Origin: Mesotaenium endlicherianum
Taxonomy: Eukaryota; Streptophyta; Zygnematophyceae; Zygnematales; Mesotaeniaceae
NCBI GenBank assembly: GCA_009602735.1
Contig: WELA01003606.1
Location: 655,602 to 719,601 of the forward strand
Length of the DNA: 64,000 bases
Reading direction: 5' to 3'
How positions within the stretch are numbered: position 1 is the first letter of the stretch; every line of letters begins with the position of its first letter. The notes under the pieces are model-generated. The model ran no database searches. It was not told where the DNA came from and was given only the letters and a program-made list of their open reading frames with translations. The position numbers were made by a program, and so were the translations under genes. This document shows positions 30,929-41,862 of the stretch, in pieces.

Positions 30929-31680
30929 TGCAACCGGCAGAGTGCCCTAGTGGAAGCGTAGTAACTCACGAGGAAAGGAACTAGTTGCAATCATACTAAA
31001 GAGAGCAGCGGCATATCATTAAGAAAGCTTAGGAAAAATACTCAACATCTTGAGTAGCAAGAAACTCCTCACAAATGATGTAGGATGAAAGGCCTTGTCA
31101 TTACAAACCCGTAGAAATTTACAGAAGTGAAAATTGATAAGAAATGAAGTAATTATGCCTATTTATAGTTTTCTGACCTAAGTCCTCCTCTCTATACGGG
31201 AGGGCCGCTTAACAACGGATTTTCCTAAGTGTTTGTCAAATCGTTCCCTTCCAGAATATTTGTGAGTAGGCCAGATCAGTCTCATCTGACGTGTCGGGTC
31301 GATTTGACGTCCACATGCATGCATCAAAATATCTAGAATATACTAATTTAGACGCGCTAGGCTAATCTGAAACTTTTAGGTAAATCGGTCTGGTCGGCAA
31401 TTCGCGTTAGCCAAATTTTCGTGAAGGTTTGAATTTACTCTAACGGCCCAGATCGCTCGACGCTGTCGGTCAATCCAACGGTCGCTTACCGCAAATTAAG
31501 GACAGTCGTCAACCGACCTCAAATTAATTAAACTTTGGAAATCCATAACTCTCTCAATACCTAACCAAATTCAAAGAACTTTATATCAAAAAGATCACAA
31601 AAATGCCCTCTACACTTGTATACAATCAAAACCTTTTTTTTGAGACTCAAAAATGCACTTTATTAACCTATGACCTTACA
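30929..31680 (-). repeat. 5' LTR of element E
   Basis: 752 bp, starts TGTAAGGTCATAGG at 31680. It shows many differences from the 3' LTR, concentrated in blocks such as around 31180-31220 and 31300-31480. Confidence 0.85.
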
Positions 31681-33190
31681 TGTTTCCTCCTGCACAGTCT
31701 GAAACTGAATGGAGGCGGCCTTCTCTTGGGCAGCCCTCAAACTGACAGGTACATATATCGACATCCCAGAAGGATGTTGCATGACATGAGCTAAGGGCAC
31801 ATGCCCTCTCTGCGAGGGAGATGCTGGCAGGCCTCTAGTTATTTCTCTAGCAGCCCTTCTGTCTGCCCTGTCTGACTAGGTCTCCGCGCCTGCAGATGGA
31901 CTTTGTCCTCTGGCAATTCCCAGCCAAGTGATATCTTCCTCTTTAGCGAGCTGATGCGGGGCCAACCCAGTCTTCTCCCTCACAGGGGAGGTGGCGAGTG
32001 TCAGGATCACGGCGGGGCTCGTGTCCTCCTCCTTGCCTTCCTCTTCTTCTTCCTCTGACCCCTCCTCCTCTCCTTCCTCTGGTTCCTCTGAGACTGCTGT
32101 GGTCTCTTTCATGAGCTGCTCCAACTCTTCCCGAGAAAAAGAATATCCCACTGACCTTCCCTTTTTGGGTGCTAGTGGAGGCTGTTGAGTCCTGACCGCA
32201 TACAGGTCTTTCTCTCCCTGCTTGCTTGCCCATTTGGCATAAGCGTGCTTCCCTTTGGAAAATGACTTTCGGGCCCTGCTCCTGTCCTCCTGCATTTCTT
32301 GACTCATGCAGTCTCTTACTCCATCCAGTCTTAGGTCCCAAGCTGCAATATGAGGAGGCAACATTATGTTCCCCTATGAGTCTCTTAGAAAATCTTCCTC
32401 CCTTGCCTTGTCATTTTGTTGGTCCCTCATGTTGATGGTCATCTACCGCCAATCGGTGGGCTTGTGGAAGAAGGCAGGGTCTGTTCTTTTCAGTGTACAA
32501 AGGTGCCAGTGCCCTGCAAAGTCCAGCTAACTGGTTTCCCTTGCCAAGAATTCCCACCTCCTTCTCTCCACCTCATTATATATGGCCTTGAACCTGTTAT
32601 GGGATGTAGAGTCCTTAAAGCTGTCCGCGTCCATAGAGATCATCCTGATGACCCTATCTTTCCCCCAGATACCCGTAATTGATACAACTCCTGCTTCATT
32701 TGCCTGGGCCATTACCTTGGCCTCTCTAACCGTATATCCTACCATCTTGGCGTAATCGTGGTAGAGGAGGAATCCTTTGCTGACCTCTCCCCTTCCCTCT
32801 GTGCTGCTGTGCCTCAATGCGACTTCTTTGGGCATACTTGAAGGCCTCCTCCAGTAGATCAAAGCTCTTGCCCAGCACTGTGTAGCGGTAGCTGCTGCTT
32901 CTCTTTTGTTCTTCTTCCGCCTGCTGCCTCCACCTCTCCTCAGCTTGCCTCTCCTCTTCTGCCTTCTTGGCTTCCTCCGTAGCTTTTCTGTCCAGTTCTT
33001 CCTGCCTCAGCCTGGCCTGTTCCTCCTCCTCCTTCTTCTTTTGTGCCTCCCGTTGTTGTTGGAGTCGTTGTGATTCCTGAGCGAAGATGGAGGATGATTC
33101 GATGTCGCCACGGAATTGCAAGTATTTTGCTTGTGCCTCTTCCCCTCTTCTCTTCCTCTTAAGTTCCGACTTCTGAGTCATCCTGCTCAT
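31681..33190 (-). pseudogene. Unclassified coiled-coil protein family (copy 2)
   Basis: Minus strand, starting near 33190 (MSRMTQKSELKRKRRGEEA). The N-terminal ~110 residues are a strong predicted coiled coil (Glu, Gln, Arg, Lys, Ala heptads). A conserved centre follows (YHDYAKMVGYTVREAK, SITGIWGKDRVIRM, AIYNEVERRRWEF), then PPHIAAWDLRLDG, KSFSKGKHAYAKWA and PPLAPKKGRSVG. The end is acidic (long Glu runs) and then has RGHVPLA and QHPSGM. Homologous to 410-1592 in the middle and end. No enzymatic motif is visible. The right half is abutted by E's 5' LTR at 31680. It is either the product of a non-autonomous retroelement or a host-derived repeat gene. Broken. Confidence 0.55.
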
Positions 33191-33600
33191 TCATAAACAC
33201 AATGCAGTTGGTGAAGTCATGATACGATGCCGCTATTGAGTACCCTTGTGGAGAAGAACGTGGTAGGGAGAGTTCCAAGTGTGTAATACCTTGTGTGAGT
33301 GAGTATAAAAGGAGACTGGAGTCAGAGAGAAAAAGTGAGTGTGTGCGCAGGTTGAGTGTGTAGAATAATTATATAAAAAGGTGTCTGGCTAATCTTGAGA
33401 CGAAACACACTCCCTCCAACTTGATTGTAAGGTGGGCTGCCTGTCACTAACTGTCACTAACTGTTACGTTCCCCTCCAACTTATATGGGAACAGGACCTC
33501 CAGTCACCTTTCCATGTCTACAGAAATGACGGTTAGGGAGGTGCCCAGCCGCCCGAAGGTGGAACCGTTTCAACGCCCCTTTGGCATTGGTCAGCTGGTT
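33191..33600. other. Leader-like region with short tandem repeats and two purine tracts
   Basis: Contains CTGTCACTAA twice in tandem plus a partial third copy (33441-33464). On the minus strand it has two AAGTTGGAGGG tracts (about 33412-33424 and 33470-33482) like the one before the LTR at 1593, and TATA-like words on both strands. It separates element B's chromodomain from the coiled-coil gene. No family-B LTR is found here, so B's 3' end is not resolved. Confidence 0.45.
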
Positions 33601-35135
33601 TTGAAATTCTCAAGTGTCCCCAGAGGCATCGTAACCCTTCCATCTGACCAGGTACTTCATGACATATTTAGATGATTGACGGACAGAGCGAGTGTCTAAA
33701 ATCTTCTCGACCTCATATTCCTCAAAATCACCATCCTTGACAGCGAAAACCGGTCTCGGTTGGACAGGTAACCGACCTGTGAACAATGTGTCACCTTTGA
33801 TATACGGTACCAGGAAGGAGACATACAAGATTGGGTGACCCTTGTAGTCCGCTGACATATTCAGTTTGTAAGCATTCTCACCGACACGGCCGCCACCGAA
33901 TATGGATCAACCCAGACCGGACCAAGCTTTTTCTTGACCACACCAGGCAGGTACAGGTGTTGAGAGTGCAGTTTGACCAAATTGCCCTTAGAAAATGTCA
34001 GCACGCGACGGTGCTGATTAGCATGTTTTTGTTGATTTTCTTGGGCTGTGTGCAGGCTTGTTTGGACTGCTGACAATGTGTCAGCAAAATCCTGAGCTAA
34101 CTGGAGAGACACTGGATTGTCGATGCCGTTAAAGAATCCCCTAGCACGTCTGAAGGAGACTTAGGGACTCTACCCAGACTGAGTTCAAAAGGGGTATTTC
34201 CCGTCGACGCGTGCACCGCACTGTTGACCGCAAATTGAATTTGAGGCAACAGGTCATTCCAATTATCTTGTTTTTGATTAATTTATGCTCTCAACACCTC
34301 TTGCAGAACTCGGTTAGTTCTTTCAGTTTGCCCATCAGTCTGAGGGTGGTTGGCTATGCTGAGCATCTGTTTGACTTCCATTAACCCCATTAAAGCTCTC
34401 CAAAACTTAGAGGTAAATTTTGAGTATCTGACTGACATGATATTATAGAGGAGCCCATGTTGGCATACTACATGGTTGTAGAACTGTCTCGCAGTTTTGA
34501 GTGCAGGTACTTTGACAGTGGTGGGGATGAAAATGACCATTTTTGTCAGTTTATCCACTACTACCAGTATGGAATCGTGCCCATTGGCAGTTCTCGGTAG
34601 TGTTACCACCCAGTCCATGGATATTGTTTTCCAATGTCCAGCTGGGATGGGTAGGGGTTGTAAGAGACCCCCGGGTGGTGTGTGCCAAGACTAATTTCTC
34701 TGACACTGATCACAGGACTTAACATATTTCAAGACCTCCCGAGGCAACAACGTCCCAATGATAATGCTTTGCCAATTTGCCAACAGATTTCGCCTGCCCC
34801 AAATGCCCACCCGGTAAACTGTCATGTGCTTGACTCAGTAAGAGGGACCTTATTTTCAAGTTAATAGGAATGACTAGCTTCAGCCTCCCTGAAGTGGTTT
34901 CAGTCGCCCAGACCCCTCCCTTAAGCCTATACCCGAGTGCAGTAGCGAGACACGCACCATCTGTGGGGCTGGGCTCAAATGTTGGGTCAAAAAGGTAGGC
35001 TTTCCTAAGTTGTTCAACGAAGGACTTTTTCACCTTTAGTGAAGTAAGTGCACACAGGACTTTATCTACAGCATGCTGACTAAAGTTCCTCTCTTGCAAG
35101 TCAGGTCTTCTAGAGAGTGCATCAGCAGGATTCAA
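33601..35135 (-). pseudogene. Element B integrase with chromodomain
   Basis: Zinc-finger part with SQAHDSLPGGHLG, core with MDWVVTLPRTANGHDS (first Asp) and NHPQTDGQTERTNR (core end). A tail follows with LPGVVKKKLGPVWVDPY (GPF/Y-like). The chromodomain at about 33610-33730 has EYEVEKILDTR and YLVRWKGYDASGDT. The order matches other chromoviruses. Broken. Confidence 0.85.
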
Positions 35136-35186
35136 CTTCCCTGGTTTGTAGTCGATCTGGACTTGGAACTGCTCCAGGATCTGGCT

Positions 35187-36430
35187 CTAGCGGTTCTCCC
35201 TCCTTGACAGCTTGGACTTCTTCTGAAAGTGAGTCAGAGCTAGATGATCTGTAATCACCTTAAAAGCTTTACCATGTAAGTAAACTCTCCACTGTTTGAG
35301 CACATGAATGATAGCAAGCAGCTCTTTATCATGCACAAAATAGTTGATTTCCGCTGGGTTGAATTTCATAGATTCATACAGCACAAGATGCCACTCTTGC
35401 CGTACTTTACCATCCGTTGTGGTTTTCTCGGCAGGCTGTTACAAAATAGCACCCATGGCAAAGTCAGAAGCATCAGTAATCACCTACACAGGTTTGCTGG
35501 GGTCATACACGGCTAGGACTGGGCCAGAACAAAGAGCATCTTTAAGGGTTTGGAAGGCAGCTTGCTGGTCTTCCCCCCACACATACCCTATGTCCTTTTT
35601 AGTCAGGTCAATCAGTTTACTGGCCTTTGTAGAATAATTCTCACATCTTCTTCAGTAGTTAGCCAACCCAAGGAAGGATCTAACTTCAGACTGCGGTACT
35701 GGCCAGTCCCTTATGGTCTGGACTTTCTTATTGATGCCTGCTTTACTGACAACGTGGCCTAAGAATTCAATACTTTCCTTAAAGAAATCACACTTGCTCA
35801 TTTTACCATATAACTAATTTCTTCTCGAAGTATCCATGATTGTCTTTGAGTGTTCAACGTGCTGAGCTTCATCTTTAGAGAAAATTAAAATATCATCCAA
35901 GAAAACTTGCACAAACTTATCCAAATAAGGTCTGAAAATGTCATTCATAGCACCCATGAAGGTTGCAAGAGCATTAGTCAGTCCAAATGGCATCACATTA
36001 AACTCGTAGTGTCCATAACGTGTGCGGAAGGCAGTCTTGTGTTCATCTCCCTCAGCAATTCTGATTTGATGATAACCACTCTTGAGATCTATCTTACTGA
36101 ACACTTTAGCACCAGACAAGGTATCAAGCAAGTCCTCGATTCTGGATACAACAATCTTGTTCTTTATTGTAATTTTGTTCAGAGCTCAGTAATCCACACA
36201 CATCCGCATACTGCCACCTTTTTTCTTGATAAAGAGGATGGGTGTGCCGTATGGTGATTTACTGGGGGAAATATAACCATTTTCCTCAAGCTCTGCATTT
36301 TGTGTTTTCAACTCCTCGCTCTCCACATAAGACAAGCCATAAGTGCGTTGCCAGGGTGGCTCACTCCCAGGGAATAAATCAATCCTATGATCAACTTCCC
36401 TCTTAGGGGGTAGTCTTGGAGCCATATTAA
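35187..36430 (-). pseudogene. Element B reverse transcriptase and RNase H
   Basis: Reverse transcriptase blocks: [68 protein letters not shown]. RNase H end: YESMKFNPAEINYFVHDKEL and VITDHLALTHF. Standard Ty3 order. Broken. Confidence 0.88.
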
Positions 36431-36869
36431 AACATCAGTATACTGAGCAACAATTTTTGCAGCATGAGGGTGCTCCGGAGGGCGTACCTTTTTCTCAACC
36501 ACTTCTTCAGGTTGAGGAGGTACCTCTCTTAGCACCAGATAGAACATTCTGTTTTCCTTCTGGTTCCAGCTTTCGATGAACTGCATTGCATTCAGCAATT
36601 TGCATCCTCCTGGAAGCCTCTTCTTTTCCTTCATTTGCCATCCATACAAGACAAGAGGAAGAGCACTGGTGGGTGCCAAGTTAATCTGCCCATCACTGGC
36701 TCCTCTCACTTTAACTGCACCTTTGCTCCATCACACTTCAGCTTGATGTCTGTTAAGCCAGGACTTGCCTAGCACGAGATCATAAAAGCCAGTGTTGAGT
36801 ACCTCAAATGTAAGCATTTCAGTTATAATTGCAATGCTAGAACCTAACTGGACCTCAATAGGCTTGGTT

Positions 36870-37289
36870 ACTACTCCTCCCGAGACACTTGAGGCATCTC
36901 CAAGGAATATTTTTCTATTCCCTTGTGACAGTGTGCAGCCTTAGCCGCTTAACTAAGTCCATATAAATAGAAGTGTGTGACGCCCCTCCGTCAACAAATG
37001 CCCTCACCTTCCTACCTGCAATCATGCAATGCAGTAGGATGAAGGGGACTGTCTTTTCCAGACTTTCGCATTGTTCTCCTGACTTAGCAAAGAAATGTTG
37101 GACACCAGGTGGAACAAGATCATCCAGAGTGTGCACTCTCTGGATGTCTATATTGCTGATGGTCTCTTTTATTTGGTTGTCAGGCATGCATAGTGAATCC
37201 AGTTCAGCAAGACCCATAATACGTGCTACGAAGGCAGCTAGTGACGACTCACTATCTTTAGCATCCTCAAAGTCAGTAGACTGAATCAC
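36870..37289 (-). pseudogene. Element B protease region
   Basis: Active-site-like AFVDGGASHTSI near 36950-36990, preceded by ~80 residues that link it to gag. Adjacent minus-strand sequence to 36430 carries a protease-end/linker region with VVEKKVRPPEHPHA. Family role: polyprotein cleavage. Confidence 0.65.
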
Positions 37290-38640
37290 AAACTATTGCT
37301 GTCTTTTAAAGGTTGGTCCTTTCTCTCGACCTTTGGCAGGTGCTTAACTGGACACTGCTCTTTGAAGTGACCCAACTGCTGGCAATGGAAGTAAACAGAT
37401 TTTGCTGAGGCTGGTCTCGGCTTAGTCCTACCGCCACCTCTTCCATAGCCACCTCGAGAGTAACCACCTCTCCCTCTAGACTGTATAGCATTATACTCAT
37501 ACTCGTACTCATCATCCTGATCATCCTTAGCCTGGTCTCCTTCATTTGCATTGTAGGAATCTTGGGGCTTTTTGACAATCTTAGACACCAAAGCGTTACT
37601 CTGGCGCTTGTGATTGAACTGTTGCTGATCCCAGACATCAGCGTCCTGGATCAAGTCAGCCAGTTTCTCATTCTTCTTCTCAGCAAAATGACCAGAGACT
37701 TCGGATGTCAAGCCATACCTGAAGTATGCTATCCTTTACCGCTCTGGCAAGTCTGGGTGCTTCATCATGTTCTTTTGAAACTTTTGAGCAAACTCAGCAA
37801 TTGAATAGGTGTGCTTCAATGTCAAGGAGATCATTGTGTACATAGCTTTCTCCTGCTGATTGATGACATCAAACTTCTCATGCAACTTCTCGACAAACTC
37901 TACCCACGTAGGGTCATCGAGTTGCTGAGCCTTACGCTCTCCTTTCCAATACAGCCACCAGTCTACTGCATTGCCTTTCAGTAAAGCATTGGTGTGCCTG
38001 CCCTTCTCGTAATCCTACAGCCCTGGGTAACTCTCCAACCAATGCTTAACATCAGCGAGAAACTTGATCAGGTAATATTTCTTGTTTCCCTTGTGATCAT
38101 AGTCCAGGGGAGGCTTCGGCTTAGGCTTACATGGCCCTCTGCCATTGCCACGCGTGGTTTGAGAACCCAGTTGGTCTCTGCCCCGCAGCAGGGACATTAT
38201 GATTCTTTTGTCCTCCTGTTGGGACTAGCATGTACTTGCCATTTGCGATTGCATGTGAACAAATAATGCTCCCAAATCCACACTCTTAGGTGAGAGTCTA
38301 GCAAATGCAGCAGCAGCAGTGGCATCTACCCGCTGAGTAGTGTCCTCAACAGTCCCTCTTGCTCCTGCAGCAGCCATTCTTGCCGCATTGAGCCGGTCTC
38401 GAATTTGACCTAGAGGCACACTGAAATGTACAGCAGGAGGTGGGTTCAGAATATTGGCCCTTGTTGCCATAAGTTCTTCGACAGTGCGCTCTTCCGCTGG
38501 CTGTCCCTCCCTCCTTTCTATATTGTCAGCAGCCTTTGTTAATCTGACTCTCTCCTCCTCAGCCTGCTGTGTTGCGATTGCAACAATAGCAACTGCCTCA
38601 TCTGCAGCCTCTCTAGCTGCAGTATCCGCCACTGCTTCAA
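37290..38640 (-). pseudogene. Element B gag
   Basis: N-terminal region Ala/Glu-rich with coiled-coil character (AREAADEAVAIVAIATQQAE). It continues through FSVPLGQIRDRLN, AAAAFARLSPKS and LGALFVHMQSQMA. The central gag core lies at about 37700-38100. An RGG-type segment follows (GRGGYSRGGYGRGGG), and a zinc-knuckle-like HCQQLGHFKEQC is near 37345-37390. A second copy of the N-terminal and central part is at 63453-64000. Broken. Confidence 0.8.
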
Positions 38641-38770
38641 AATAGGTACGAGTTCCCGCTACATGGCTTTTAGCCTGGTTTTTGACATTCTTGTTATCCT
38701 GGTTGTCTATGTCTCGGTCGTTGCTAGTTTGAGACCTCGTCCTTACTATACAAAGAAAATTGTGATAACA

Positions 38771-38782
38771 CCTCCGATACCA
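38771..38782 (-). other. Primer binding site of element B
   Basis: On the minus strand TGGTATCGGAGG, directly after the LTR end (one base gap). Initiator-Met-tRNA type. Confidence 0.85.
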
Positions 38783-38783
38783 T

Positions 38784-39502
38784 TGAAATGAATCGACTTA
38801 CCAAATAGACGAATAACAATTAATAAAAATCTTTATATCAGCAAGTAATCTCATTGGTATTTTCTTGTTAGTTGATTTAACAGCGAAGGATAACACACTA
38901 GCAATGGACAACACTTCGCAAGTCAAATACAAGTAAACTAGCATTAATAATGCAATCAGTAAACTCATACATATGCAAGACAAGAAGACAGTGCGTATCA
39001 ATGGCTTCTCGCCTTGGATTCAGATCTCTCTCAGTAAGCTGTACAAGAGAAATGGCCTCGTTTTCGAATCCAAACTTGAAAGCAATCCTAGCATATGTTC
39101 ATGGAATGAGTTTATTGTTCAACGGCAAGTGCGATGGCACCGCCTACTCGGGAGTTAACCTCGCTGGCAGGACCCTGGTTGACCAAATCCACCGCCATCT
39201 CCCATCATCCCAAATTGCCATCCATCCTAGGGATGTCATCTGGCCATTCATCTAGCATATCACACTTAGATGCATATCTAGGCAGTTTGCTGTGACCGAG
39301 TATGAAAGTCAGCTGGCTGTCAAAGTATGCGTCAGCAATTTGACTTAAGTTGACTTCAGCCTGTTCCTTCCGGCTGAGTCATTAAACTGATATTTATATA
39401 AAGTCCAGCAGACTAAATACTATCTAGAGTTCAGCAGGCTGAACATGATTAACTATTATATTTAAATGAATATTATATCAACCAATATACTGATTCATTA
39501 TA
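38784..39502 (-). repeat. 5' LTR of element B
   Basis: 719 bp. On the minus strand it starts at 39502 and ends AATCGATTCATTTCA-like at 38784. It defines family B; other copies are 1-409, 1593-2313 and 60905-61463. Confidence 0.9.
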
Positions 39503-39983
39503 AATAGAGATCAAGGATTCACAAGCCATTTTCGGATAAATCTTTTCAAAAACTTGGGTACATCGCTGGATATGTCCACTGCCTACCACCCGCAATCAGA
39601 TGGGCAAACCGAGCGTATGAAATGTACCCTAAAGACCTCTCTAATGGCCTACGCGTCTACTCTAGAGCAAGACTGGGAAAACAACAACACTACGCAGGCC
39701 TCTACCCAAGAGTCCCCATTCTTCCTCAACAATGGCTTCCATCCGACCACACCACTGAGCTTCACGGCTGGCCATGATGAAGTTCTTGCAGCAACATATT
39801 TTTTGGAGACATTGAAAGCAACCCTTACAGCAGCGAAAAAAGCTCTACAACAGGCGCAAGATGCTCAAGCAAGAGTGACAAACAGATCCACAAGAGAAAT
39901 TACGTACAGAGTGGGTGACAACGTGTTATCATCATTCAATAATATTTCCCTGAACAACAGGCCTGCCGGCAGCAAGTTCTCTC
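39503..39983 (+). pseudogene. Element I, left part: integrase core end and tail
   Basis: Plus strand, matching the reverse complement of element G (about 46800-47280). Blocks: LGTSLDMSTAYHPQSDGQTE, NNTTQASTQESPFFLN, LSFTAGHDEV, KKALQQAQDAQARV and ITYRVGDNV. It stops at the insertion point of Copia element H and continues at 51926. The 5' part of I is not present; B's LTR abuts it. Confidence 0.88.
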
Positions 39984-40344
39984 TGTTGAAAATCTTCATC
40001 TGTCATTGCTTACTTGTTCTATAGCAAGACAAATACTTCACTTGCACCTCATACACAACACATATAAGCATGCACACGACACCAATAGGAGCACTCTCTT
40101 TCTCGGGGGCTCAACTCTTTCTTACTCAAGTGTGTCCCTTACAAGTTCCTCTGCCCTTCTATATTCACATTTGCGGCTGCTAACCTACCTCGAACTAATT
40201 GACAGTCCTAGTCATCAGAAGCCCTACACATCGACACTCTCAACCAACATTAGCTGGACTCGACCAACCACACACTTCAATCAACCTCCATACATGTGAA
40301 CGCACATGCTAAGCAATTAGAGCTAGGACTGCTTATTTTCTACA
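39984..40344 (-). repeat. 3' LTR of element H
   Basis: 361 bp, TGTTGAAAATC to TCTACA on the plus strand (TG...CA). Preceded in element sense by a purine tract at 40345-40357. Confidence 0.93.
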
Positions 40345-40362
40345 CTCCCTCTCAGTTCTAAT

Positions 40363-41862
40363 CTATTTGCTCACTATCTCTTTTAGTCCTAGCATCTCAG
40401 CACACCATTGGTGCTTTACTCTAGGAACAGCCTTTGTCAAGGCATTAGCCACCATCTTATCGGTTCTAACAAACTTGAACTCTACACTACCATCAAGCAC
40501 ACACTCCCTGCACATATGATGTTGAATATCTATATGTTTACTCCTAGCATGCTCAACAGGGTTCTTTCCTGATGCTATGCAGCTCTGACTTTCACTCAAA
40601 ATAATAGTGGACCTTTTCTGCTCATAGCCCAGGTCCTCCAGAAGTCTTCTCAGCCACCGTGCCTCTCTCACTGCCTGTGAGGCTGCCATATACTCTGCCT
40701 CCATGGACGACAAGGCCACCACCTTTCGTCTCTTGCTCTTCCAGGTCACAGCACCCTTAGCCAGAGAGAATGCATAACCTGTTGTAGACTTCCGAGTGTC
40801 CATGTCTCCTCCCCAGTCAGCATCACTGCACCCTTCTAGCCTCACACTATTACTTCCTCCAAGGTGCAACCACAGGTTTGGTGTCCCCTTGAGATATCTC
40901 AGGATCCTCTTCATAGCCTCCCAGTGTGCAGGACCTGGATTCTCCATGAACTGACTCACTATCCCGACTGCGTTAGCAATATCAGGACGTGTGCACACCA
41001 TTTGATACATGATACTACCTGCAACCTTCCTCATGGGCACCTGAGACATCATCTCCCACTCATGCTCATCTTTAGCACACATACTCGAGCTCAGCTTGTG
41101 CTTAGGATTAAGGGGCACACTGACAGGCTTACAGCCCATCATATCAAACCTCCCCAGCACTGTCTGCAAGTAGGCTGGCTGACCCAACATTACAATCCTC
41201 TTGGCCCTATCTCTCTTCACCTCAATGCCAAGCAGGAACTGTACCTCTCCCAAGTCCTTCATATCGAAGGCACAACTCAGGGCATCCTTCACCTTTTGCA
41301 CCTCCACCATCTTCTTGTCAACAAGCAGCAGGTCATCAACATATAGTACCAGCATCACCCTGTCATCACCTGCTCCCTTCATATACAAACTGCTGTCAGC
41401 ATTGGACTTCACAAACCCCTCACCATGAAGAAAGGAGTCTATCTTCTGGTTCCACATTCTTGGAGAATGCTTCAGTCCATACAGGGACTTCTTCAGCTTG
41501 CACACCTTCTTCGGGAACTTCCCATCAATGAATCCCTCTGGTTGCTCCATGTAGACCTCCTCCTCCAGCTCTCCATACAAAAATGCAATCTTCACGTCGA
41601 TCTGATGCATCTCCATATCCTCCACTGCAGCAATTTGCGCCACGACTCTCATTGTGGCAATCTTGGCAACTGGTGCAAAAGTCTCATGATAGTCTTCTCC
41701 CTCTTTCTGGGAGTAGCCCTTTGCCACAAACCGCGCCTTGTATCTGTCCACTGATCCATCTGCCTTCCTCTTCTTCCTGTAGACCCACCTGCCTCCCACA
41801 ACCTTCTTACCAGGTGGCAGCTCTGCCAGGTCCCATGTCTCATTCTTTGCCAGTGACTCCAT
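40363..41862 (-). pseudogene. Element H reverse transcriptase and RNase H
   Basis: One long open stretch of about 499 residues. Copia RT blocks: GKKVVGGRWVYRKK, RYKARFVAKGYSQKEG, QIDVKIAFLYGELEEEVYM, LKKSLYGLKHSPRMWNQ and the catalytic LYVDDLLLV. Then RNase H: GCSDADWGGDMDTRKSTTGY, VALSSMEAEYMAASQAVREA and SKHIDIQHH. These are diagnostic of Ty1/Copia. The fused gag-pol order (integrase before RT) supports the assignment. It looks intact over this part. Confidence 0.95.

Larger units (their letters stand above)
25726..31680 (-). mobile_element. Element E: Ty3/Gypsy chromovirus, minus strand (fossil, nearly full length)
   Basis: About 5.95 kb, with a 5' LTR at 30929-31680, primer site at 30916-30926, gag, protease, reverse transcriptase, RNase H, integrase, chromodomain, polypurine tract and a 3' LTR at 25726-26469. 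It is the fullest representative of the C/E/F family here. It is broken, with several breaks. The 5-bp flanks do not match (GGAGG left, TGTTT right). The two LTRs are clearly unequal: the 3' LTR is closer to element C's LTRs than to its own 5' LTR. This may reflect recombination between elements rather than simple ageing. Confidence 0.88.
33601..39502 (-). mobile_element. Element B: Ty3/Gypsy chromovirus, minus strand (fossil, 3' LTR not found)
   Basis: 5' LTR 38784-39502, primer site 38771-38782, gag, protease, reverse transcriptase, RNase H, integrase and chromodomain, all minus strand and in order. It differs from the C/E/F and G/I families in gag and LTR. Its LTR family occurs in three other places in the window. 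The 5' LTR abuts element I at 39503, so B probably inserted into I. Broken, with several breaks. Confidence 0.88.
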
